Source: CAYJLB01 sp964370845
GTDB taxonomy: Bacteria; Bacillota; Clostridia; Oscillospirales; Ruminococcaceae
Direction: 5' to 3'
DNA length: 20,240 nt
Assembly (NCBI GenBank): GCA_964370845.1
Contig: CAYJLB010000039.1
Span: 1-20,240, forward strand
A program made the translations under genes and the position numbers. The notes beneath the pieces are model-generated. The model did not search any database, was not told the DNA's origin, and saw only the letters and a list, made by a program, of their open reading frames with translations. The number at the start of each line of letters is the position of its first letter. The first letter of the stretch is position 1. Of this stretch, positions 1-7,142 are shown piece by piece.

Positions 1-1391
1 AATTGCATAGGAATTTCTGCGTCGGTATGAAGGGTAGATCTATTCATATCTTTTAAATAAAGTTCAGCATAAGTAACTGCACTTTCCGTAGAAATTAGCA
101 TACTAACTTTATTTTCAGAAAAATCATCTAGCATCTCATCAAAATAATCGTAATATATAAATTCAGCATTTGGATATACATCAAGAAAAGATTGGAAATC
201 TAATGTTTGATACTTTAAAGTCCCAATAGTAGGGTTTCCAGCTATTATGTCTTCTCTGTTAATAGAATCATGTAAATCAAGATTTACTTGAGAATATACC
301 GGAATAAGGTAGTATGGATCACTTGCATCAAAAAACTCATCAGTAACTTCACGATCGCCATAAAGTGAAAGTAAGATATCAAAATCTTGATAAACTTCTG
401 GTGGGTCATAAATTGTATAAGGGTGATAATTAACCTCAAATCCATATTTTTCGGCAAAAATATTTAATGTATCTACCATAGCACCATCGGCTTCGCCATC
501 TTCATTCGTGTAAGTTATAGGTCGATAGTGTGAGAGGTAACCAACTTCAAGTGGTCGTTGTTGCAATATTTCAACTTCTTTATTAGATAAACCACGGTGA
601 TTCATTTCTGTATTTCCTGCAAGGTATTTTTCTTCAAGTTCCATAAAGAAGTTACCTTCAGTATAAACTATTTCCAAAAAGAAATCATTAATTTTATCAA
701 GTAATTCTTCATTTTCAAAACTTGAAATCAAAAACAAACTAAAAACTCCAAGATTTAACACATTATTAAGTTCTTTTGAAAGTGGATCCTCGGAATATGT
801 AATATAAAAATCAGTGTCCAGTTCCATATAATCAGTAGTTTCAGCATAAACATACTCCACAGAAATGTTATTATTAGCACAAAATCTATTAAGCATATCA
901 ACGCCAATATTTTCATCATAAACTGCAACGGTACTTCCATCAATTGCTTCTATATCTTGATAACGCATGTCCATATCTTTTGTCATAAGAGCAAGGTAAG
1001 TTTTGCTAAATTCAGTTTGAGAATATAGAACCTGTTCAGTTCTATTTTCAGTTTTTGTGTTAAATCCTCCAACATCAACATATCCGCTAGTAACAGCATC
1101 AATCATACTGTCAGCAATGGGTACAAATTCAAATTCCAAACCACTTCGTTCAGAAATTTTTTGAAATATTTCATAACCATAGCCTTTGTTGTTTAAACTA
1201 TCAATGTTTTCGATAATATCTATAAAATTACTATAATAGCCAACTCTTATAGGTTCGCTAAAATCAATTTCATTAGCTACCACTGTTGTCGAATCTGTTT
1301 CTTCTGATGTTTCAGCTGTAAAAACTGTCATTGTTGGGAGAATTGCAAAAATAAGCATGACTGTTGTTAGCAAACCAATTAATTTTTTCAT
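1..1391 (-). CDS. Tandem solute-binding-domain receptor (SBP_bac_3-like), C-terminal part outside window
   Basis: The frame is open from an ATG at 1391 to the window edge: 463 codons are visible and the 3' end is missing. The N-terminus MKKLIGLLTTVMLIFAILP is a signal peptide, with likely cleavage after TVFTA (about residue 26). Two type-II periplasmic-binding-like modules follow. The first begins near IRVGYYSNF (about residue 47) and the second near PLEVGYLSHYRPITY (about residue 267), which is the usual beta-1 start of amino-acid-binding SBP_bac_3 domains. The first contains the typical DAVTSGYVDVGGF segment. Proteins with two such modules in Clostridia are often sensors, with a membrane helix and then a GGDEF, PAS or kinase output, rather than plain ABC transporter subunits. 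No transporter gene is visible beside it. The Shine-Dalgarno is AGGATG, 9 nt before the start. An ABC-type binding protein remains possible because the C-terminus is unseen. Confidence 0.75.
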   Translation of the reverse strand, partial: MKKLIGLLTTVMLIFAILPTMTVFTAETSEETDSTTVVANEIDFSEPIRVGYYSNFIDIIENIDSLNNKGYGYEIFQKISERSGLEFEFVPIADSMIDAVTSGYVDVGGFNTKTENRTEQVLYSQTEFSKTYLALMTKDMDMRYQDIEAIDGSTVAVYDENIGVDMLNRFCANNNISVEYVYAETTDYMELDTDFYITYSEDPLSKELNNVLNLGVFSLFLISSFENEELLDKINDFFLEIVYTEGNFFMELEEKYLAGNTEMNHRGLSNKEVEILQQRPLEVGYLSHYRPITYTNEDGEADGAMVDTLNIFAEKYGFEVNYHPYTIYDPPEVYQDFDILLSLYGDREVTDEFFDASDPYYLIPVYSQVNLDLHDSINREDIIAGNPTIGTLKYQTLDFQSFLDVYPNAEFIYYDYFDEMLDDFSENKVSMLISTESAVTYAELYLKDMNRSTLHTDAEIPMQ

Positions 1392-1476
1392 AAAAATACA
1401 CATCCTGTCTACAAAGAACATTGTTAATATGTGATAGATATATAAATTGAATATGACTGTATATGTCTTTGATTTA

Positions 1477-1505
1477 AATATAGCGAAATATGTCGAAAAA
1501 GTCAA
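1477..1505 (-). promoter_or_regulatory. Sigma-A-type promoter of the receptor gene
   Basis: Read on the minus strand, a -35 TTGACT (1505-1500) and a -10 TATATT (1482-1477) are separated by exactly 17 nt. The predicted start near 1470 gives a leader of about 78 nt before the ATG at 1391. Both hexamers are 5/6 matches to consensus. Confidence 0.65.
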
Positions 1506-1564
1506 TAATTTTAATAATTTGTTTACAATATATTAATAATTTATTCATTAAAATTAACAATAAT

Positions 1565-1592
1565 TTAACAAATTATGAATAAAACATATAAT
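1565..1592 (+). promoter_or_regulatory. Possible plus-strand promoter ahead of the repeat array
   Basis: TTAACA (1565-1570) and TATAAT (1587-1592) are 16 nt apart on the plus strand. If active, transcription would start near 1599 and run through the repeat array to the plus-strand terminator at 2170-2193. The region is extremely AT-rich, so chance promoter-like matches are common and this call is weak. Confidence 0.25.
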
Positions 1593-1648
1593 TTACAAAA
1601 AACTTATCAGGCGGATTTGTGAAATTGAATAATTTGCTTTTCTAATAT

Positions 1649-1696
1649 AAAAAAATAGCTGTGAAAAACAACAAATAAATGTGTTAGGCACAGCTA
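1649..1696 (-). terminator. Intrinsic terminator, likely end of the prs transcript
   Basis: On the minus strand TAGCTGTG (1696-1689) pairs perfectly with CACAGCTA (1663-1656) across a 25-nt loop, followed immediately by seven U (1655-1649). A smaller alternative hairpin, TGTG-CCTAA-CACA, lies within it. The loop is long for a terminator, but the U-tract placement is right. It is the first good minus-strand terminator after prs, so the prs transcript probably carries the whole 96-bp repeat array as a 3' UTR of nearly 500 nt. Confidence 0.5.
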
Positions 1697-1760
1697 ATAA
1701 TCATTATTAAATTAAAATAATTAACTTTATAACATAAAGTGTAAGATAAATTTCAGCAAT

Positions 1761-2184
1761 CACAAAGTAATAACGCGAAATGCCAGCGTGGCTCCCCGTA
1801 TAAAAACGGAAAAGTCATATCAAAAATATAAACCGCGAAAACAAAATCTCAGTTACCACAAAGTAATAATTTGAAATGCCAACGGAGGTCCCCGTGTAAT
1901 AACAGAAAAAGTCAAATCAAAAATATAAACCGCGAAAACAAAATCTCAGTTATCACAAAGTAATAACGTGAAATGCCAGCGGGGGTCCCCGTGTAATAAC
2001 AGAAAAGTCACATCAAAAATATAAACCGCGAAAACAAAATCTCAGTTACCACAAAGTAATAACGTGAAATGCCAGCGGGGGTCCCCGTGTAATAACAGAA
2101 AAGTCACATCAAAAATATAAACCGCGAAAACAAAATCTCAGTTATCACAAAGTAATAACGCGAAGTGCCAGCGGGGGCTCCCCG
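1761..2184. repeat. Tandem array of about 4.4 copies of a 96-bp hairpin-containing repeat
   Basis: Unit starts, marked by CACAAAGTAATA, are at 1761, 1857, 1954, 2050 and 2146, giving periods of 96, 97, 96 and 96. The last copy is partial and ends at the prs stop codon. Units 3 and 4 (1954-2049 and 2050-2145) are identical except for the final base; units 1 and 2 have diverged. Each unit has a G-rich/C-rich hairpin core (CGGGGGTCCCCG in units 3 and 4), a CCGCGAAAACAAAATCTCAG block, and a possible GTTAT...ATAAC stem across the unit junction. There are no spacers between units and no ORF in them. The GC-rich cores stand out in an otherwise very AT-rich gap. Confidence 0.9.
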
Positions 2185-2193
2185 CTATTTTTT
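2170..2193 (+). terminator. Plus-strand intrinsic terminator overlapping the prs stop codon
   Basis: AGCGGGG (2170-2176), loop GCT, and CCCCGCT (2180-2186) form a perfect 7-bp GC-rich stem followed by ATTTTTT (2187-2193). The orientation stops plus-strand transcripts before they run antisense into prs. The stem is the hairpin core of the last, partial repeat unit, and the complement of the prs stop TAG (2185-2187) sits in its distal arm. On the minus strand the same hairpin lacks a U-tract. Confidence 0.6.
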
Positions 2194-3330
2194 GCCGTAT
2201 TCTTTAAGAAGTGCTTGAATTCTTTCGTGTGGGTCAACAATAGTACTAATGGAAATATCGTGGTTTAAAGCCAAAATAAAGTAAGTAATGTATTTTGAAC
2301 AATCAACTTCGATAAACCATTCTCTTTTTCTTAATTCATCAGAAATATAAGTTAAGTTGGTACCAAGAACTCCGCTAATAATTCCTTCTTCATAAGCTTT
2401 ATCAAAACTTTCCAAACCACTAGTGAAAATAGAATAAGTTCCGTAAGCATAAATATCTTTTGCGTTTCTCTTTTTAAGCTCGTAAGCAAGATCAAGCATT
2501 GATTCACCAGAAGAAATAATGTCATCAGCAACGAAAACAGATCTTCCAGCAACATCGTTACCTAAATATTCGTGAGCAACAATTGGGTTTCTTCCGTTAA
2601 CAATTGTAGAATAGTCACGGCGTTTATAGAACATTCCAAGGTCAACTCCAAGAACAGAAGCATAGTACATATTTCTGTTAATTGCACCTTCGTCAGGGCT
2701 GATAATCATGAAATTATCCTTGTCCATTTTAATGTCAGGGAATTTTTGTAAAAGGGACTTTAATACTTGATAACTAGGCATAACGTTATCAAATCCCATT
2801 AATGGAATAGCGTTTTGTACTCTAGGGTCATGAGCGTCGAAAGTAACAATGTTACTTACACCCATTGTTTCAAGCTCTTGCAATGCAACAGCACAGTCAA
2901 GAGATTCACGATAGTTACGTCTATGTTGACGTCCGCCGAAAAGTATAGGCATGATTAAATTAATTCTGTGAGCTTTACCCGAAGCAGCTTGAATAATTCT
3001 CTTTAAATCTTGGAAATGGTCGTCAGGGGACATGCAGTTTGTATTACCAAAAATTTCATATTTGCAATTGTAATTTCCAACATCACAAATAATATAAAGG
3101 TCATCTCCACGAATAGTAGACTTTAAAAGTCCTTTTCCGTCGCCCGATTGGAAACGAGGGCAATCATTCTCAATTAAAAATGTGTCGCGATTAAAACCTT
3201 CTTGTTCCGCCCATAGTTTAAGATATTCATCAATTTTGCCGCCGAGTTCCGAAGCTCCTCTCATAGCAATAATTCCAAGTGGAGCAACACTTGTAGCAGG
3301 GTTAAGCATATACTTTTCATTAAACTTCAT
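2185..3330 (-). CDS. prs: Ribose-phosphate pyrophosphokinase (divergent clostridial type)
   Basis: It makes PRPP from ribose-5-phosphate and ATP for nucleotide, His and Trp synthesis in the cytoplasm. The 381-aa protein carries family motifs in order: GGRQHRRNYRESLDCA (the ATP-binding, YARQDRK-like region), NIVTFDAHDPRVQ (catalytic DLH-like histidine), ISPDEGAINRN, FYKRRDY (flexible-loop Lys-Arg), and VFVADDIISSGESMLDLA (PRPP loop, classically DDxxDTxGT). It is about 65 residues longer than the usual 315-aa Prs, with an N-terminal extension and an altered PRPP loop. I chose the ATG at 3330 (MKFNEKYML) because GAAAGGACAGG lies just upstream. The longer frame opens at 3414, about at the predicted transcription start, and encodes an implausible hydrophobic leader. 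It is monocistronic and divergent from murD. The repeat array abuts its stop codon. Confidence 0.88.
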   Translation of the reverse strand: MKFNEKYMLNPATSVAPLGIIAMRGASELGGKIDEYLKLWAEQEGFNRDTFLIENDCPRFQSGDGKGLLKSTIRGDDLYIICDVGNYNCKYEIFGNTNCMSPDDHFQDLKRIIQAASGKAHRINLIMPILFGGRQHRRNYRESLDCAVALQELETMGVSNIVTFDAHDPRVQNAIPLMGFDNVMPSYQVLKSLLQKFPDIKMDKDNFMIISPDEGAINRNMYYASVLGVDLGMFYKRRDYSTIVNGRNPIVAHEYLGNDVAGRSVFVADDIISSGESMLDLAYELKKRNAKDIYAYGTYSIFTSGLESFDKAYEEGIISGVLGTNLTYISDELRKREWFIEVDCSKYITYFILALNHDISISTIVDPHERIQALLKEYGKK

Positions 3331-3418
3331 TAATAAAACCTGTCCTTTCAAAAATAGGTTAACATTTTCTGATAACAATATGGCTAGTAAAATATAACTA
3401 ACTACCATTAACATAAAT

Positions 3419-3447
3419 ATTATATAACATAAATTTTACATTTTCAA
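3419..3447 (-). promoter_or_regulatory. Sigma-A-type promoter of prs
   Basis: On the minus strand TTGAAA (3447-3442) and a perfect TATAAT (3424-3419) are separated by 17 nt. The predicted start near 3412 gives a leader of about 80 nt before the ATG at 3330. This placement argues against the longer reading frame opening at 3414. Confidence 0.75.
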
Positions 3448-3536
3448 GTTTTTTTTGCATACATCAAGATAATTTTACATATTATACAAATAAATTTACA
3501 AATTAGAAATTTTTTTTTAAAATGCGTAAGTAAAAG

Positions 3537-3565
3537 TTGCATTTATTTTAAAAATATGGTAAAAT
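3537..3565 (+). promoter_or_regulatory. Sigma-A-type promoter of the murD operon
   Basis: TTGCAT (3537-3542) and TAAAAT (3560-3565) are 17 nt apart, with TGG just before the -10, an extended -10 element. Transcription would start near 3572, about 46 nt upstream of the TTG start of murD. It is divergent from the prs promoter about 90 bp away. Confidence 0.65.
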
Positions 3566-3617
3566 AAATTTGTATGTTTAAATGACAATATTATATTTTT
3601 TGAGAGGATTGGTTTTA

Positions 3618-5018
3618 TTGGAAAACTTTTCTAAAATAGATTTATTATTTAATTCCATTAAAAATAAAAAAGTTGCTTTTATTGGAGCGGGTGTAAGTCA
3701 CTTTGATTTGATTAAAATGTTTCTTAAAAAAGGAATTAATGTAACTGTTTGTGATAAAAAAGATGTTGAGGGCTTTGGCTCGGATAAATATGAAGAATTA
3801 AAAAAACTAGGTGCGAACTTTTCCCTTGGTGAGAATTATTTTGAGGGAGTTTACAATTCAAACATTACTTTCCGCACACCGGGAATGTATTTTCTAAACC
3901 CATTGTTTGATAAAGCTAGAGAGAATGGAGTTGTTATAACCTCCGAAATGGAAGTGTTTTTTGACCTTTGTCCTTGTAAAATTTACGCTGTCACTGGGTC
4001 GGACGGAAAGACTACAACTACAACTTTAATTAGTGAAATCCTTAAAAAAAGTGGAAAAACTGTTCATCTTGGAGGAAATATTGGTAGGGCTTTGCTTCCA
4101 ATTATTGATACTATTTCAAGTGACGATGTTGCAGTGGTGGAGCTTTCATCTTTTCAGCTTATTTCAATGAGAAAATCTCCTGATGTTGCTGTTGTGACAA
4201 ATGTTTCTCCTAACCATCTTGATGTGCATAAAGATATGGCTGAATATATAGGAACTAAGAAAAATTTGCTTTTACATCAAAATGCTTTTTCAAGAACTGT
4301 CTTAAATAATGAAGATGAAACAACTGCTGACTTTAAAAATGCTGTTCGTGGGGAATTATTTACTTTTAGTAAGACAAATCCTGTAAAAAAAGGTGGATTT
4401 TTGCGTGAAGACGGAATGATTTGCTTTATAGAAAATGGTGTTACTACTGAAATTATGCACAAAAATGAGATAAAAATTCCAGGAATGCATAATGTTGAAA
4501 ATTTTATCACTGCAATCACTGCAATATGGGGAAATGCTTCTATTGAGGACATTGTTTTTGTAGCAAATAATTTTGGCGGTGTAGAGCATAGAATTGAGTT
4601 TGTCTGTGAAAAGGACGGAGTTAGGTATTATAATGATAGCATTGCAACTTCTCCTACAAGGGTAATTGCTGGTCTTAATGCATTTACGCAAAAAATAATT
4701 CTTATCGCTGGCGGATATGACAAGAATATTCCTTTTGAACCTTTGGGCGAGCCTATTAATAAAAATGTTAAGGCAATGATTTTGCTTGGAAAAACTGCTG
4801 ATAAAATTGAAAAAGCAGTTGTTAAAAGCGAATTTTATGATGAAGGTACAATTAAAATTATAAAGGCAAATTCCCTTGAAGAAGCAGTAAAAACTGCTAG
4901 TGAAATCGCTGAAAAAGGTGATATTGTTAGCCTTTCTCCTGCTTGTGCAAGCTTTGATTTATATGCAAATTTTGAAGCAAGAGGACACCATTTTAAAGAT
5001 ATTGTAAATGGATTATAA
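3618..5018 (+). CDS. murD: UDP-N-acetylmuramoylalanine--D-glutamate ligase
   Basis: It adds D-glutamate to UDP-MurNAc-L-Ala using ATP, in the cytoplasmic stage of peptidoglycan synthesis. The 466-aa protein has the Mur-ligase three-domain order: an N-terminal Rossmann-like UDP-binding domain (VAFIGAGVS), a central ATPase with P-loop GSDGKTT (residues 127-133) followed by VVELSSFQL and NVSPNHLDVH, and a C-terminal domain with YNDSIATSPTR, LIAGGYDKNIPFE and the LSPACASFD signature typical of MurD. The TTG at 3618 is preferred because GAGAGG (3602-3607) is suitably upstream and the protein then starts ENFSKIDLL. The upstream in-frame ATG at 3582 has no ribosome-binding site and would follow the predicted transcript start by only about 10 nt. 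It lies outside a dcw cluster and heads a five-gene run. Confidence 0.95.
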   Translation: MENFSKIDLLFNSIKNKKVAFIGAGVSHFDLIKMFLKKGINVTVCDKKDVEGFGSDKYEELKKLGANFSLGENYFEGVYNSNITFRTPGMYFLNPLFDKARENGVVITSEMEVFFDLCPCKIYAVTGSDGKTTTTTLISEILKKSGKTVHLGGNIGRALLPIIDTISSDDVAVVELSSFQLISMRKSPDVAVVTNVSPNHLDVHKDMAEYIGTKKNLLLHQNAFSRTVLNNEDETTADFKNAVRGELFTFSKTNPVKKGGFLREDGMICFIENGVTTEIMHKNEIKIPGMHNVENFITAITAIWGNASIEDIVFVANNFGGVEHRIEFVCEKDGVRYYNDSIATSPTRVIAGLNAFTQKIILIAGGYDKNIPFEPLGEPINKNVKAMILLGKTADKIEKAVVKSEFYDEGTIKIIKANSLEEAVKTASEIAEKGDIVSLSPACASFDLYANFEARGHHFKDIVNGL

Positions 5019-5055
5019 CAAATAAAGATTAAGAAACTAAGGAAAGGTTTGAAAA

Positions 5056-6078
5056 TTGATAATGAATATTAAAGAAGTATTATTTGATTTAACTGATAAA
5101 ATTGGAGTAGTTGGAGATGAACTTTCTGCCTGTGAATGTGCAAAAAAATATTTGAGTGAGTATACAAATGACATTGAAATTGACGATTTTAATAACGTAA
5201 TAGGTCGTATTGGCAGTTTTAAGGAGGGAAGACCTCACATTCTGCTTGACGCTCATATTGATGAAATCGGAATGGTTGTCACTTATATCACTGATGAAGG
5301 ATTTTTGAGAGTTGCTAATTGTGGCGGAATTGACGGTAGAATTTTACTTGGGCAAGAAGTTACTATATACGGAAAAGAACCTATTAAAGGGATAATAACT
5401 TCCACACCTCCTCATGTTGAAACTGATACAAAAAAAGTTCCTGCTGTTACTGAAATTTATATCGATACAGGTTACTCAAAAGAGAAAGCGCAGGAAATTG
5501 TTTCTCTTGGAGATAGAGTTGTTATAACTCAACACACTGCTGAAATGTTAAATAATAGAGTTACAGCAAAAGCAATTGACGATAGAAGCGGTGTTGTTGC
5601 GATTTTACATACTTTGGAGCTTGTAAAGGGAAAAGACTTGCCAGTTAATCTTACAGTATTATTTTCTGCTCAAGAAGAAACTGGTGGAAGTGGCGCTAAA
5701 ATTGCAGCTTATAAAATCAATCCTGACATTGCAATTGCTGTAGATGTTTCATTTGCAAAAACTATAGATGATACTCCTGAAAATCACGGGATTATGGGCG
5801 AAGGCGCTATGATAGGCGTTTCACCAACATTAAATCGTGAACTAAGCAACAAATTTATCGCTCTTGCAAAAGAAAACGATATGAAGTATCAAATTGAAAT
5901 AATGCCAAGACTTACAGGCACTAATGCTGATGACATTACTGTGTCAAGAAATGGTGTAAAGTCAATTACCTTGTCAATACCTTTGAAATATATGCATACT
6001 CCAATTGAAGTTGTTGACTTAAATGACATAGAAAATGTTGGGGAATTAATGGCTAAATACTTATTGAGCTTTAAATAG
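5056..6078 (+). CDS. M42 family metallo-aminopeptidase, copy 1
   Basis: This is a cytoplasmic di-metal aminopeptidase of the M42 (glutamyl aminopeptidase/TET-like) family, which removes N-terminal residues from peptides and often forms dodecameric shells. All five expected metal ligands can be placed: H67 and D69 in AHIDEIG, D175 in AIDDRSG, E208 in the QEETGGSGA block with general base E207, D230 in AVDVS, and H314 in YMHTP. The length, 340 aa, is typical. The TTG at 5056 is chosen because AAGGAAAGG ends 8 nt upstream; the next ATG (5062) is 14 nt away. It follows murD by 37 nt and is followed 17 nt later by a paralogue. These families are often misannotated as endoglucanases. The substrate cannot be told from sequence. 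Confidence 0.88.
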   Translation: MIMNIKEVLFDLTDKIGVVGDELSACECAKKYLSEYTNDIEIDDFNNVIGRIGSFKEGRPHILLDAHIDEIGMVVTYITDEGFLRVANCGGIDGRILLGQEVTIYGKEPIKGIITSTPPHVETDTKKVPAVTEIYIDTGYSKEKAQEIVSLGDRVVITQHTAEMLNNRVTAKAIDDRSGVVAILHTLELVKGKDLPVNLTVLFSAQEETGGSGAKIAAYKINPDIAIAVDVSFAKTIDDTPENHGIMGEGAMIGVSPTLNRELSNKFIALAKENDMKYQIEIMPRLTGTNADDITVSRNGVKSITLSIPLKYMHTPIEVVDLNDIENVGELMAKYLLSFK

Positions 6079-6095
6079 AAAGGGATTTTTAATCG

Positions 6096-7115
6096 ATGAA
6101 AACTTTATTAAAAGAAATTTGTGAAATTGACGGCATTTCGGGAAGTGAAGATGCTGTAAGAGAATATATAATTAAGAAAATTGCTCCACATTGTGGTTAT
6201 TCAATTGATAATTTAGGGAATGTGATTGCTTTTAAAAAGGGGAAAAATACGCCTAAAAATAAATTGATGATTTGTGCTCATATGGACGAAGTTGGCATGA
6301 TTGTCACTTATATAAATAAAGATGGAACTTTGAAAGTTGCTCCTGTTGGTGGTGTTGACCCTAGAGTAGTTTTCGGGCGACAATTTATTGTTGGTGAGAA
6401 AAAATTAGTGGGCGTTATTGGCTCAAAAGCTGTGCACATGATGAAAGATGATGAAAAAGGAAAAGCACTTCCTTTTGATAAAATGTGCGTTGATATTGGA
6501 GCAAAAGATAAAGAAGATGCTGAAAAATATGTATCTTTAGGTGACCAAGTTACTTTCAAATCCGATTTCTTGGAATTCGGTGAGGGAATGATTAAGGCTA
6601 AGGCACTTGATGACCGTGCAGGCTGTGCTATAATGATTGATATGATTGAAAAAGAGCTTGAATTTGACACTTATTTTGCATTTATGGTGCAAGAGGAAGT
6701 AGGTCTTCGTGGTTCAACGGTTGCAACTTACACAGTTAACCCTGACGTTGCCATAGTTTTAGAAACTACAACTGCTGCTGACATTCCATCAGCTAGCAAC
6801 GAGAAAAAAGTTTGTATTGTTGGAAAAGGTGCAGTAGTTTCTTATATGGACAGAAGTACTATTTACAACAAAGAATTATACAACCTTGCATTTGAAACAG
6901 CTAAAGAAAATAACATTCCTTGTCAAACAAAAACAATGGTAGCAGGTGGAAATGACAGCGGTGCAATCCATAAATCAAGGGGCGGAGTAAAAACTCTTGC
7001 AATTTCAGTGCCTACAAGATATTTGCACTCAGCTTCAAATGTGTTTTCATATGATGATTTTATTGCAACTTATAATTTAGCAGAAAAAATGGCGGAAAAA
7101 CTTTGTAATCTTTAA
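6096..7115 (+). CDS. M42 family metallo-aminopeptidase, copy 2
   Basis: This is a second M42 aminopeptidase of 339 aa, clearly paralogous to its upstream neighbour but strongly diverged. Motifs are H62 and D64 in AHMDEVG, D172 in ALDDRAG, E200/E201 in QEEVGLRG, and H311 in YLHSAS. At the place of the fourth ligand, where copy 1 has D230, this protein reads VLETTTAAD with E223; glutamate may still bind metal, or D229 may serve. GGNDSGAIHKSRGG near residue 288 is typical of the family. ATG 6096 follows AGAAAGGG, about 11 nt upstream. Tandem M42 genes are common in Clostridia and may form mixed-specificity or hetero-oligomeric peptidases (inference). Confidence 0.88.
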   Translation: MKTLLKEICEIDGISGSEDAVREYIIKKIAPHCGYSIDNLGNVIAFKKGKNTPKNKLMICAHMDEVGMIVTYINKDGTLKVAPVGGVDPRVVFGRQFIVGEKKLVGVIGSKAVHMMKDDEKGKALPFDKMCVDIGAKDKEDAEKYVSLGDQVTFKSDFLEFGEGMIKAKALDDRAGCAIMIDMIEKELEFDTYFAFMVQEEVGLRGSTVATYTVNPDVAIVLETTTAADIPSASNEKKVCIVGKGAVVSYMDRSTIYNKELYNLAFETAKENNIPCQTKTMVAGGNDSGAIHKSRGGVKTLAISVPTRYLHSASNVFSYDDFIATYNLAEKMAEKLCNL

Positions 7116-7142
7116 TATTTGATAAAAAAGACTTGGGGATAT

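Noticed and set aside
755..943. Minus-strand small ORF (62 aa)
   Set aside because: It lies in another frame of the receptor gene, which is open across the whole region with a good signal peptide and domain text.
1724..1740. ACTTTAT-AAC-ATAAAGT hairpin as a terminator
   Set aside because: It is a perfect stem but all AT-rich, and neither side has a clean U-tract. The 1649-1696 structure is the better minus-strand terminator.
1761..2184. CRISPR-like array
   Set aside because: The unit is about 96 bp and directly tandem, with no unique spacers between copies and no cas genes.
3182..3397. Plus-strand ORF (71 aa) antisense to the prs start region
   Set aside because: It is the complement of prs coding and leader sequence, has no ribosome-binding site or recognisable product, and covers the prs leader.
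3331..3414. Longer prs N-terminus (28 extra residues)
   Set aside because: The start codon would coincide with the predicted transcription start. The added hydrophobic stretch is not Prs-like, and the ATG at 3330 has a good Shine-Dalgarno.
3582..3617. Upstream ATG start for murD
   Set aside because: It has no ribosome-binding site and lies about 10 nt from the predicted transcription start. The TTG at 3618 has GAGAGG at a workable distance and gives the normal MurD N-terminus.
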